In this document: positions 7,647 to 16,719 of the stretch, piece after piece
Position numbering within the stretch: the stretch's first letter is position 1
Layout of the letters: the number at the start of each line of letters is the position of its first letter
NCBI RefSeq assembly: GCF_001439685.1
Contig: NZ_JYLH01000011.1
Coordinates: 62,001-126,000 of the forward strand
DNA from: Pseudomonas libanensis
GTDB taxonomy: Bacteria; Pseudomonadota; Gammaproteobacteria; Pseudomonadales; Pseudomonadaceae
DNA: 64,000 nucleotides
Reading direction: 5' to 3'
Notes under the pieces: generated by a model
What the model saw: the letters and a program-made list of their open reading frames with translations, nothing else
What the model was told of the DNA's origin: nothing
Database searches by the model: none
Translations under genes and position numbers: made by a program

Positions 7647-8567
7647 TTAGTCGGGTTTATTCAGTTGCATGCGTTCTGCACCGACTTCCTCGGCGTAACG
7701 GGCCACCACCTTCTGGCACAAGCCCACAATCTCCTCCACCAACTCCACCCCCACGCGCCATGACACCACCACCTGCAAGTTCGGCAGGCGCTGGGCCATC
7801 GGCAGCATCACCAATTCGCCCCGCGCCAGTTCTTCGCTGACCAGTACCGGCGGCAGTGCGCCAATGCCGAAGCCATCGCGCAGTAACCGGGTAATCGCCG
7901 ACACCGAGTTCACACAGTTCATCCTTGGCGCGGCCACGCCGTTGGCCTGCATCAGGCTGATCACGTCCTGGTGCGGGTGGGAGTTTTTCGAGTAGGTGAT
8001 GATGCGCTCCTGGGCCAGCTCAGCCAGCGAGGCATAGTCGCGGTGATAGATCGATTGGCTGGCGACGATCCAGGCCATGGGGTGGCTGGCCAGTTCCAGG
8101 CTGCGTACGGTTTCCAGGCGCAGCAGGTCGGTTTGCAGGATCAGGTCGAGGAAACCTTTTTGCAACTGATCGCTTAGGTTAAGCGCCGTATCGGCGACCA
8201 ACTCGATTTCCACCAGGGGGAAATGATCCATCAACTCCGCGACCAGCGGGCTCAGCCAAGTGTGGATCACCGTGTCCATCGCGCCGATGCGAATGCGCCC
8301 GACCTTGCTGCTGCTGGTTTCCAGGGATTGCTTCAAACCCTGCATGGTCACCATCATCTGTTCGGCGTAATCGAGCACCTTCAAGCCTTCCGGGGTCAGG
8401 CTCACGCCGCGGGAGTCACGCAGGAACAGCTTCACGCCCAACTCGCTTTCCAGCACCGCGATGCGGCTGGAGATCGAGGCCTGGGTGGTGAACAGCTTCT
8501 CGGCCGTCAGCCGGAAGCTCTTGAGCTTGGCCACCCAGACGAAGGTTTCGAGGAACTTCAAATTCAT
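7647..8567 (-). CDS. LysR-family transcriptional regulator, divergent from pxpABC
   Basis: 306 residues. The N-terminal winged helix-turn-helix spans about residues 1-60 (FLETFVWVAKLKSFRLTAEKL, TTQASISSRIAVLE, LFLRDSRGVSLTPEG), followed by a periplasmic-binding-protein-like effector domain. It is transcribed away from the 5-oxoprolinase operon, with 175 bp between starts. That is the classic layout for a LysR activator of the neighbouring operon, so a pyroglutamate-related effector is inferred. I could not fix an unambiguous T-N11-A box by eye. Confidence 0.88.
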   Translation of the reverse strand: MNLKFLETFVWVAKLKSFRLTAEKLFTTQASISSRIAVLESELGVKLFLRDSRGVSLTPEGLKVLDYAEQMMVTMQGLKQSLETSSSKVGRIRIGAMDTVIHTWLSPLVAELMDHFPLVEIELVADTALNLSDQLQKGFLDLILQTDLLRLETVRSLELASHPMAWIVASQSIYHRDYASLAELAQERIITYSKNSHPHQDVISLMQANGVAAPRMNCVNSVSAITRLLRDGFGIGALPPVLVSEELARGELVMLPMAQRLPNLQVVVSWRVGVELVEEIVGLCQKVVARYAEEVGAERMQLNKPD

Positions 8568-8742
8568 GGGATCAACTTTTTCTTATGCATGGATCGGTTT
8601 TTATTAGTTGGACGTCGCACCGGGCAAACGCCAAAAATCGAGCTGTTCCACGATAAGCGTCGTAGGGGTGCCAGGACAAGTTGCGAGTTCTGTGTAATAA
8701 ATCCCACACTACAAAAAAACAAAGCCTACAGGAGCGACCACC

Positions 8743-9483
8743 GTGAGCCGCCTGCTTTTGAACTGCGACATCGGCGAAAGCTTTGGTAACTGGACCATGG
8801 GTCTGGACGCCGAAGTCATGCCGTTCATCGACTGCGCCAACGTGGCCTGCGGCTTTCATGCCGGCGACCCGAGCATCATGCGCAAGACCGTCAGCCTGGC
8901 GTTCAAGCATGGCGTGCAAGTCGGCGCCCACCCGGCCTATCAAGACCTGCAGGGCTTTGGCCGGCGCTCGATGCACTACACACCCCAGGAAATCCAGGAT
9001 CTGTTGCACTACCAGATCGGCGCGCTGGACGGCATCTGCCGGGCCCAGGGCGGTCGCGTCAGCTATGTGAAGCCCCACGGCGCGATGTACAACGACATGA
9101 TGGCCAACCCGGCGCAGTTGCGTGCGGTGATCCAGGCCGTGGCCGCCTACGGTGACCTGCCACTGATGCTGCTGGCCACCCGCGACAATAGCGCGGCCCA
9201 GGCGTTGGGCGACGAATATGGCGTGATCCTGTGGTTCGAAGCCTTCGCCGACCGTGCCTATGACAGCAACGGCCATCTGGTCTCCCGCCAGCTGCCCGGC
9301 GCTGTGCATCACGATCCCGGCACTATCTTGCAGCAGGCCCTGACCATTTCCCGCGGCGCTCCGCTGGTCGCCAGCGACGGCAGTGCGCTGGTGCTGCAGG
9401 CCAATACCTTGTGCGTGCATGGCGACAACGCCAGCTCGGTGGCTGCGGTGCAGCGTATCCGTGAAGCGTTGAAGACAGCATGA
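8743..9483 (+). CDS. pxpA: 5-oxoprolinase subunit A (LamB/YcsF family)
   Basis: 246 residues. Start is the GTG at 8743, with AGGAG at 8730-8734. Family signatures are LNCDIGESFGNW (3-14), ANVACGFHAGDP (about 33-44), GAHPAYQDLQGFGRR (about 62-76) and VKPHGAMYNDM (about 107-117). With PxpB and PxpC it forms the ATP-dependent enzyme that opens 5-oxoproline (pyroglutamate) to glutamate, repairing spontaneously cyclised glutamine. The stop overlaps the pxpB start as ATGA (9480-9483), indicating translational coupling. Confidence 0.93.
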   Translation: MSRLLLNCDIGESFGNWTMGLDAEVMPFIDCANVACGFHAGDPSIMRKTVSLAFKHGVQVGAHPAYQDLQGFGRRSMHYTPQEIQDLLHYQIGALDGICRAQGGRVSYVKPHGAMYNDMMANPAQLRAVIQAVAAYGDLPLMLLATRDNSAAQALGDEYGVILWFEAFADRAYDSNGHLVSRQLPGAVHHDPGTILQQALTISRGAPLVASDGSALVLQANTLCVHGDNASSVAAVQRIREALKTA

Positions 9484-10184
9484 AGCCACGCATTGAAGTG
9501 GTGGCCATCGACTGCCTGATGGTGCGTCTGTTTGAGATGATTGCCGAAGCCAATATGCCGTGGATGCTCGCCGCCACCCAGCGCCTGCGAGCCGGGTTCG
9601 GCCCGACGTTGGTGGACCTGGTGCCGTCCTATACCACCTTGATGGTGCATTACGATCTCACGGCGCTGACCCCGGCCCAGGCCCGGGAACTGATCGACCA
9701 GGCCCTTACCGATCTGCAACCCCAGGCCCAGGGTAGCGGCCAGTGCCATGTGCTGCCGGTGTGGTACGACCTGAGTGTCGGGCCGGAACTGACCCTGCTC
9801 TCGCAGCGCAGCGGGCTGGCGGTCGCTGAGGTGATTCGTCGCCACAGCGCCCACTTGTATCAAGTGTTCGCCCTGGGTTTCGCCCCCGGGTTTGCCTTTA
9901 TGGGGCTGGTGGACGAAACCCTCGCCACGCCGCGTCTCAACACCCCGCGCAAACGCGTGGCCGCTGGCAGCGTCGGCATTGCCGAACGGCAAACCGCCGC
10001 CTACCCGGTGGTGTCCCCGGGCGGCTGGAACCTGATCGGCCGCACTGCGGCCAAGCTGTTCGACCGCGAACGCGACGGCTACAGCTTGATGCAGCCTGGT
10101 GACACAGTGCGCTTCGAAGCGGTCGATCACGCTGAATTTATCCACTTGGGAGGCGATGACACGCCGTTGGAGGCGCAGGCATGA
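9480..10184 (+). CDS. pxpB: 5-oxoprolinase subunit B (KipI family)
   Basis: 234 residues, the normal size of the KipI/PxpB family (carboxyltransferase domain, subdomain C/D type). The signature HLYQVFALGFAPGFAFMGLVDE, the downstream TPRLNTPRKRVAAGSVGIA and the sequence AYPVVSPGGWNLIGRT are typical. It is the second subunit of the PxpABC 5-oxoprolinase. Starts overlap both neighbours as ATGA. In Bacillus the homologue KipI inhibits the sporulation kinase KinA, but in Pseudomonas the metabolic role is expected. Confidence 0.93.
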   Translation: MKPRIEVVAIDCLMVRLFEMIAEANMPWMLAATQRLRAGFGPTLVDLVPSYTTLMVHYDLTALTPAQARELIDQALTDLQPQAQGSGQCHVLPVWYDLSVGPELTLLSQRSGLAVAEVIRRHSAHLYQVFALGFAPGFAFMGLVDETLATPRLNTPRKRVAAGSVGIAERQTAAYPVVSPGGWNLIGRTAAKLFDRERDGYSLMQPGDTVRFEAVDHAEFIHLGGDDTPLEAQA

Positions 10185-11095
10185 GCCGCTTGATCATCGA
10201 GGCCAGCACGCCGCTGTGCCTGTTGCAGGACGCCGGGCGTTTTGGCGTGCGCCACCTCGGCGTGACCCAGGGCGGCGCGCTGGATTGGGTATCCATGTCC
10301 TGGGTCAATTGGCTGCTGGACAATGCCCTGGACGCGCCGGTGGTGGAAATCACCCTCGGCGGCTTCACCGTGCAGGCCGAGGACTATTGCCTGCTGGCCC
10401 TGGCCGGTGCGGACCTGGGCGCGTATATCGATGAGCGCGCCATCAGCCCTGGGCGCAGTTTTATCCTGCAAAAGGGCCAGCGTTTGCGTTTCACCCAGCC
10501 ATTCAGTGGAGCACGGGCTTATCTCGCAGCGCCAGGTGGGTTTGATGCGCCGGCGGTGCTCGGCAGTTGTGCCACCGTGGTGCGTGAGGAATTGGGCGGT
10601 GTAGACGGTTTCGGCAAGGCATTGGCCGAAGGCCAGCGGTTGGCCTATTCCGGCACGGGTGGCGCGATGAAAATGCTGGCTGAGCCGGATTTGCAATCCG
10701 CTGCACCGCTGGACGTGATCATCGGTGCGCAGATCGGCCAGTTCAGCGGGCAGAGTTTATTCGACGTCTTCAACACCGAATGGGCTCTGGACAGCCGCGC
10801 CGACCGCATGGGCATGCGCTTGCTGGGCACGCCGTTGCAGTACCAAGGACCGTCGCTGATTTCTGAAGGTATTCCGTTGGGCGCGATCCAGGTGCCGCCG
10901 GACGGGCAGCCGATTGTGTTGCTCAATGATCGGCAGACCATCGGTGGTTATCCGCGCTTGGGCGCGTTGACGCCTTTATCCTTGGCGCGGCTGGCGCAGT
11001 GTTTGCCGGGGCAGACGGTGCGGCTGGCACCGGTGGTGCAGGAGGCGGCGCATCGGCAGCACATCAAGTTTTTGCAGCGGTTTGCCGATCGCTAA
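10181..11095 (+). CDS. pxpC: 5-oxoprolinase subunit C (biotin-dependent carboxyltransferase family)
   Basis: 304 residues of the KipA/PxpC family. Signatures are LLQDAGRFGVRHLGVTQGGALDWVS near residues 14-38, YLAAPGGFDAPAVLGSCAT (about 112-130) and the C-terminal LNDRQTIGGYPRLGAL. The ATG overlaps the pxpB stop. It completes the A-B-C gene set. No transporter or pyroglutamate-uptake gene follows, because the operon ends at a REPIN (11100-11185) and the next gene is convergent. Confidence 0.93.
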   Translation: MSRLIIEASTPLCLLQDAGRFGVRHLGVTQGGALDWVSMSWVNWLLDNALDAPVVEITLGGFTVQAEDYCLLALAGADLGAYIDERAISPGRSFILQKGQRLRFTQPFSGARAYLAAPGGFDAPAVLGSCATVVREELGGVDGFGKALAEGQRLAYSGTGGAMKMLAEPDLQSAAPLDVIIGAQIGQFSGQSLFDVFNTEWALDSRADRMGMRLLGTPLQYQGPSLISEGIPLGAIQVPPDGQPIVLLNDRQTIGGYPRLGALTPLSLARLAQCLPGQTVRLAPVVQEAAHRQHIKFLQRFADR

Positions 11096-11099
11096 AAAG

Positions 11100-11185
11100 C
11101 ATCGCAGGCAAGCCAGCTCCCACAGAGGAATGCATTCCAACCTTGAAATGCAGTCAACATGTGGGAGCTGGCTTGCCTGCGATGA
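11100..11185. repeat. REPIN (AGCTGGCTTGCC family)
   Basis: Arms 11100-11124 and 11160-11185 are exact inverted copies (CATCGCAGGCAAGCC... and TGTGGGAGCTGGCTTGCC...), separated by a 35 nt loop. The element fills the space between the convergent pxpC and VWA genes. Confidence 0.9.
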
Positions 11186-11203
11186 GGCCGGTCAAAACAC
11201 CGC

Positions 11204-12382
11204 CTATTTCGAGAGAAAACGCATACCTTCTTCCAACCCGCGCAGCGTCAGCGGATACATCTGATCCTCCACCAATTCCCGCACAATCCCCGTCGACGCT
11301 GTATAGCCCCAGGTGTCCTTGGGGTACGGGTTAATCCAGATCAGCTTCTTGTACTTGGCCATGAAGCGCTGCATCCACACATACCCCGGCTCCTCGTTCC
11401 AATGCTCGACGCTGCCGCCAGCCTGGGTGATCTCATAGGGCGCCATGGCTGCATCGCCGATGAAGATCACCTTGTAGTCGGCGCCGTACTTATGCAGCAG
11501 GTCCTGGGTAGAGGTGCGCTCCGAGGTGCGGCGCTGGTTGTTCTTCCATACCGACTCGTACACGAAGTTGTGGAAGTAGAAGTACTCCAGGTGCTTGAAC
11601 TCGGTCTTGCAGGCGGAGAACAGCTCTTCGCAGGTTTTCACATGGGCGTCCATCGAGCCGCCGATATCGAACAGCAACAACAGCTTGATGGTGTTGCGGC
11701 GCTCGGGGCGCATCTGGATATTCAGCAGGCCTGCATCGCGGGCGGTGTGGTCGATGGTGCCGTCGATATCCAGCTCTTCGGCGGCACCCTGGCGTGCGAA
11801 CTTGCGCAGCCGGCGCAGGGCGATCTTGATGTTGCGCGTGCCCAGCTCCACCTGGTCGTCGAGATTCTTGTACTCGCGCTGGTCCCAGACTTTCACCGCC
11901 TTGCCCTGGCGCTTACCGGCGTCACCCACGCGAATGCCTTCCGGGTTGTAGCCACCGGAACCAAACGGGCTGGTGCCGCCGGTGCCGATCCACTTGTTGC
12001 CGCCGGCATGCCGTTCTTTCTGTTCTTCCAGGCGCTTCTTGAATTCCTCGATCAACTTGTCGAGGCCGCCGAGGGACTGGATCTGTGCGCGTTCTTCATC
12101 GCTCAGGGAGCGTTCGAACTCCTTGCGCAGCCAGTCTTCGGGGATCAGCGCCTGCAAATGGTCATCGAGCTTTTCCAGGCCGTTGAAATAAGCCCCGAAG
12201 GCGCGGTCGAACTTGTCGAAATACCGCTCGTCCTTGACCAGGATCGCCCGGGCCAAGTAGTAGAACTCGTCCATGTCGGCGAAGGTCACGCGCTGTTTCA
12301 GCGCGTTGATCAGGTCGAGCAGTTCGCGCACCGACACCGGCACCTTGGCTGCACGCATTTCATTGAACAGGTTGAGCAACAT
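11204..12382 (-). CDS. VWA domain-containing protein (CoxE-like)
   Basis: 392 residues. The C-terminal half carries a von Willebrand A fold with the metal-site motif FDIGGSMDAHV, where the canonical DxSxS reads D-I-G-G-S, and FIGDAAMAPYEI further on. The N-terminal half is helical and charged (SDEERAQIQSL, FKKRLEEQKERHAGG). The start overlaps the stop of the MoxR ATPase gene by 1 nt, so the two are co-translated. MoxR/VWA pairs are known chaperone-like systems that insert cofactors or remodel protein complexes; the client of this pair is not evident from the neighbours. Confidence 0.85.
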   Translation of the reverse strand: MLLNLFNEMRAAKVPVSVRELLDLINALKQRVTFADMDEFYYLARAILVKDERYFDKFDRAFGAYFNGLEKLDDHLQALIPEDWLRKEFERSLSDEERAQIQSLGGLDKLIEEFKKRLEEQKERHAGGNKWIGTGGTSPFGSGGYNPEGIRVGDAGKRQGKAVKVWDQREYKNLDDQVELGTRNIKIALRRLRKFARQGAAEELDIDGTIDHTARDAGLLNIQMRPERRNTIKLLLLFDIGGSMDAHVKTCEELFSACKTEFKHLEYFYFHNFVYESVWKNNQRRTSERTSTQDLLHKYGADYKVIFIGDAAMAPYEITQAGGSVEHWNEEPGYVWMQRFMAKYKKLIWINPYPKDTWGYTASTGIVRELVEDQMYPLTLRGLEEGMRFLSK

Positions 12383-13227
12383 TATCGATTACCGCGACGG
12401 CTCATGAAGGCCAGACGTTCCAGCAATTGCACGTCTTGCTCGTTCTTGACCAGGGCGCCGGCCAGCGGCGGGATGGCTTTGGTAGGATCGCGTTCGCGCA
12501 GCACCGCTTCGCCGATATTGTCGGCCATCAGCAGCTTGAGCCAGTCCACCAGTTCGGAGGTGGATGGTTTTTTCTTCAGGCCTGGCACCTTGCGTACGTC
12601 GAAGAACACATCGAGCGCTTCGCTGACCAGCTCCTTCTTGATGTCCGGGTAGTGCACATCCACGATCTTCTGCAGGGTAGGGCGGTCGGGGAAGGCGATA
12701 TAGTGGAAGAAGCAGCGGCGCAGGAAGGCGTCCGGCAGCTCTTTCTCGTTGTTGGAGGTAATGATGATGATCGGGCGCTTCTTGGCCTTGATGGTCTCGT
12801 CGATCTCGTAGACGTAGAATTCCATCTTGTCGAGTTCCTGCAACAGGTCGTTGGGGAACTCGATATCGGCCTTGTCGATTTCATCGATCAGCAGGATCAC
12901 CCGCTCTTCGGACTCGAAGGCTTCCCAGAGCTTGCCCTTCTTCAAGTAGTTGCGCACATCGTGGACCTTGTCCACACCCAGTTGCGAATCGCGCAGGCGG
13001 CTGACCGCGTCGTACTCGTACAGGCCCTGATGGGCCTTGGTAGTTGACTTGATGTGCCAGGTGATCAGCCGGGCACCGAAGGATTCAGCCAGTTGCTCGG
13101 CGAGCATGGTCTTGCCGGTGCCCGGTTCGCCCTTGACCAGCAACGGCCGCTCCAGGGTGATGGCGGCGTTGACGGCCAGTTTCAGGTCATCGGTAGCCAC
13201 ATAGGCCTGGGTGCCTTCGAACTTCAT
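12382..13227 (-). CDS. MoxR-family AAA+ ATPase
   Basis: 281 residues. Walker A GEPGTGKT lies at residues 33-40, Walker B ILLIDEIDKAD near 107-117, and the sensor-1 region IIIITSNNEKELPDAFLRRCFFHY contains the arginine finger context. This is a single AAA+ domain of normal MoxR length with the C-terminal lid. It should form a ring that works with the VWA partner encoded immediately downstream. Confidence 0.92.
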   Translation of the reverse strand: MKFEGTQAYVATDDLKLAVNAAITLERPLLVKGEPGTGKTMLAEQLAESFGARLITWHIKSTTKAHQGLYEYDAVSRLRDSQLGVDKVHDVRNYLKKGKLWEAFESEERVILLIDEIDKADIEFPNDLLQELDKMEFYVYEIDETIKAKKRPIIIITSNNEKELPDAFLRRCFFHYIAFPDRPTLQKIVDVHYPDIKKELVSEALDVFFDVRKVPGLKKKPSTSELVDWLKLLMADNIGEAVLRERDPTKAIPPLAGALVKNEQDVQLLERLAFMSRRGNR

Positions 13228-13346
13228 CGGTCATTCCTCGAATTCATCAATGTCCGGACTATACCGCGCAGTCCTGGCGACTGTGAACGCAGACGAGTTA
13301 TTCAGTCTCTGAATGGCCGGTCACTTCCCCCTGAGCAATGCAGTAC

Positions 13347-13380
13347 ATGTGGGAGTGAACAAGCCCCTCCCACATTTTTT
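13347..13380. repeat. Degenerate single REP hairpin
   Basis: Outer arms ATGTGGGAG (13347-13355) and CTCCCACAT (13367-13375) pair, but the inner part is eroded. It sits just past the stop of the DUF748 gene and before the moxR promoter region, where it may terminate the former. Confidence 0.6.
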
Positions 13381-14455
13381 AGTCCGCGCTGGGCTTGGGT
13401 TGTTCGTACCTTGCATTGAAAGCCTGGACGAAACCATTACGCAAAATCTGCAAAAAGGCGGAGAACGCGCTGATATCTTGCTGATGGACGCTGCCGCTGA
13501 GTTGTACCCGGGTAGCAAACTGGTTCTTGTTCTGGTTCTTCAGCACGGTCTCGCCGGTACCGACCACGGCTTCCCAGATCGAGCGGAAAATACCTTTGTC
13601 TTTGTTTTCCACGTCCTGCTGCCAATTGAACACTTCCACATCCCGCAGCAACGGCTTGATGTAGCCGCTCAACTGGCCCTTTTCGGCCTGGGCCTCGACT
13701 ACTACCGCACCGGTACCGGCATTGAAGTCAAACTTGCCATAGGCCGCGGCGAAGTCATTGAGGCGCTTGAGCTGGATTTCCTTGGCGCGAAAGCGGAACT
13801 CGAAGTCTTCGAAGTTGCTCAGCGGGTCGAAGGTCGCGCTGGCTTCCAGCGGGGCCTGGCCCAGCAGCATGCCCTTGCCCTCGAAAGTGGCGTCACGCTT
13901 GCCCTCGACATCGACCACGTTGGTCAGGTTAAAGAGGCTGGCGTCGACCTGGGTGGCGTAGAGGTTCACTGCGGGCTTGGAGTTGAAGTTATGGAAGGCG
14001 ATCTTGCCGTCCCGGATGCGCACTTCGTTAAGGGTGATCGGTAACAATTTGCCCAGTTGGGCACGCCAGTCGGTGCCCTTACCCGTCTGGGATGCCTGTT
14101 TGTTGGGCCCACCATCGACGAAGTTCAGCTCAGGCTTGAGAAACTCCACCTCGGCCACCACCGCATGGTCATACCACAGCGAGTGCCAGCTCACCGACAA
14201 GTCAATCAGCGGCGCCTTGACGAACGGCACTGGCACCTTGCCGTCGACCTTGACGATCTGCAGGCCGTTGATCTTATAGGCCCCACGCCACAGCGCCAGG
14301 TCCACGTCAGTGATCTGGCCGCGGTAATCGCCCATGTCGGCGAGCTTGTCATTCAGGTAGTTACGCACCAGGTACGGCAGGGCCAGGTCCAGGGCGACCA
14401 GCAGCACCACCAGCCCGGCGATGGTCCATAACGGCCAACTGTAGCGACGTTTCAT
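13379..14455 (-). CDS. DUF748 (AsmA-like) envelope protein
   Basis: 358 residues. One N-terminal membrane anchor (about 8-28, WTIAGLVVLLVALDLALPYLV) is followed by a beta-rich periplasmic region (YKINGLQIVK, VEFLKPELNFVDGG, IRDGKIAFHNFNSKPAVNLYATQ), the repetitive pattern of the DUF748/AsmA-like group. Related large proteins bridge the inner and outer membranes for phospholipid transport, but this one is short, so that role is only inferred. It is divergent from cysK, with 125 bp between starts. Confidence 0.8.
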   Translation of the reverse strand: MKRRYSWPLWTIAGLVVLLVALDLALPYLVRNYLNDKLADMGDYRGQITDVDLALWRGAYKINGLQIVKVDGKVPVPFVKAPLIDLSVSWHSLWYDHAVVAEVEFLKPELNFVDGGPNKQASQTGKGTDWRAQLGKLLPITLNEVRIRDGKIAFHNFNSKPAVNLYATQVDASLFNLTNVVDVEGKRDATFEGKGMLLGQAPLEASATFDPLSNFEDFEFRFRAKEIQLKRLNDFAAAYGKFDFNAGTGAVVVEAQAEKGQLSGYIKPLLRDVEVFNWQQDVENKDKGIFRSIWEAVVGTGETVLKNQNKNQFATRVQLSGSVHQQDISAFSAFLQILRNGFVQAFNARYEQPKPSAD

Positions 14456-14580
14456 GGGTCAGTTCTCCTTGCTTGTAGGAAATTGACTGTTCTGACGAGC
14501 GCAACGTTCCACCGTCTGGACGCCTTGTAGCACGAGGCATACCCTTGGGATCTTCTTCAAAACCGTCAATAGGACCCTCC

Positions 14581-15555
<975 letters not shown>

Positions 15556-15579
15556 CTGTAGGAGCGAGCGCTCCTACAG
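15556..15579. terminator. Perfect 11 bp hairpin after cysK
   Basis: CTGTAGGAGCG pairs perfectly with CGCTCCTACAG around an AG loop, beginning at the cysK stop codon. No T-tract follows, so it may be a truncated repeat of the GTAGGAGCGAGC type serving as an RNA 3' end. Confidence 0.6.
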
Positions 15580-15713
15580 GTGTTGATACAGGTCAGTCTG
15601 GTTTCCTGGGCCTTCTGCATAATGGCTCAAGTGTTTATCATGGCCGGCTGTTACGTCTGGTTTCCCGTTGACGGAAGTTTGCTGGCCAGGCGCTTATTTC
15701 CAGGAGTTGCTGC

Positions 15714-16652
15714 ATGACCTTTTCCTTGGCCACCAAACTGTCGGTGTTGCTGCTGTTTATTGGCAGCACGCTGTATGTCCACCTGCGCGGCAAGGCCCGT
15801 TTGCCGATGTTGCGCCAGTTCGTCAACCATTCGGCGCTGTTCGCCCCGTATAACGCTCTGATGTACCTGTTCTCCGCGGTGCCGTCCAAGCCCTACCTGG
15901 ACCGCAGCAAGTTCCCCGAACTGGACGTGCTCAAGGACAACTGGGAAGTGATCCGCGAAGAGGCCATGCACCTGTTCGACGAGGGCTACATCCGCGCTGC
16001 CGAAAAGAACAACGACGCCGGCTTCGGTTCCTTTTTCAAGAAGGGCTGGAAGCGCTTCTACCTCAAGTGGTACGACAAACCCCTGCCATCGGCCGAGGCC
16101 CTGTGCCCGAAGACCGTGGCACTGGTGAGCAGCATTCCCAACGTCAAGGGCGCGATGTTCGCGCTGTTGCCGGGCGGCAGTCACCTCAACCCGCACCGCG
16201 ACCCGTTCGCTGGTTCCCTGCGCTATCACCTGGGGTTGTCCACGCCGAACTCCGACGACTGCCGCATCTTCGTCGACGGCCAGGTCTACGCCTGGCGCGA
16301 CGGTGAAGACGTGATGTTCGACGAAACCTACGTGCACTGGGTCAAGAACGAAACCGAGCAGACCCGCGTGATCCTGTTCTGCGACATCGAGCGCCCATTG
16401 AGCAACCGCCTGATGACCCGTATCAACCGCTGGGTCAGCAAGCAACTGGGCCGTGCTACCGCTCCGCAGAACCTCGATGACGAGCGCGTGGGTGGCATCA
16501 ACCAGGCCTACGCCTGGAGCAAGACGTTCAGCGACAAGTTCAGTGGCCAGGTCAAACAATGGAAGCGCAAGCATCCCAAGGCCTACCGCATTGCGCGGCC
16601 GGTGCTGGCGGTGGTGGTGCTGGTACTGCTCTGGAAGTGGTTGTTCGGCTGA
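15714..16652 (+). CDS. lpxO: Lipid A 2-hydroxylase LpxO
   Basis: 312 residues. It is an Fe(II)/2-oxoglutarate-dependent dioxygenase of the aspartyl/asparaginyl beta-hydroxylase family, membrane-anchored at both ends (MTFSLATKLSVLLLFIGSTLYV and VLAVVVLVLLWKWLFG). The iron site is suggested by HLNPHRDPF and TYVHWVKNE, with the 2-oxoglutarate arginine in QTRVILFCD. LpxO adds an (S)-2-hydroxyl to a laurate of lipid A. AGGAG lies 6 nt before the ATG. The role is known for the family; activity here is inferred. Confidence 0.88.
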   Translation: MTFSLATKLSVLLLFIGSTLYVHLRGKARLPMLRQFVNHSALFAPYNALMYLFSAVPSKPYLDRSKFPELDVLKDNWEVIREEAMHLFDEGYIRAAEKNNDAGFGSFFKKGWKRFYLKWYDKPLPSAEALCPKTVALVSSIPNVKGAMFALLPGGSHLNPHRDPFAGSLRYHLGLSTPNSDDCRIFVDGQVYAWRDGEDVMFDETYVHWVKNETEQTRVILFCDIERPLSNRLMTRINRWVSKQLGRATAPQNLDDERVGGINQAYAWSKTFSDKFSGQVKQWKRKHPKAYRIARPVLAVVVLVLLWKWLFG

Positions 16653-16672
16653 TCTGAAATTTGGAATACCTC

Positions 16673-16704
16673 AATGTGGGAGGGGCAAGCCCCCTCCCAC
16701 ATTT
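16673..16704. repeat. REP hairpin (GGGGC family) between convergent genes
   Basis: AATGTGGGAGGGGC and its complement form a continuous stem around a short AAG-type loop. It lies between convergent lpxO and acnA and probably terminates both. Confidence 0.85.
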
Positions 16705-16719
16705 GATCTCCAGCGATCT

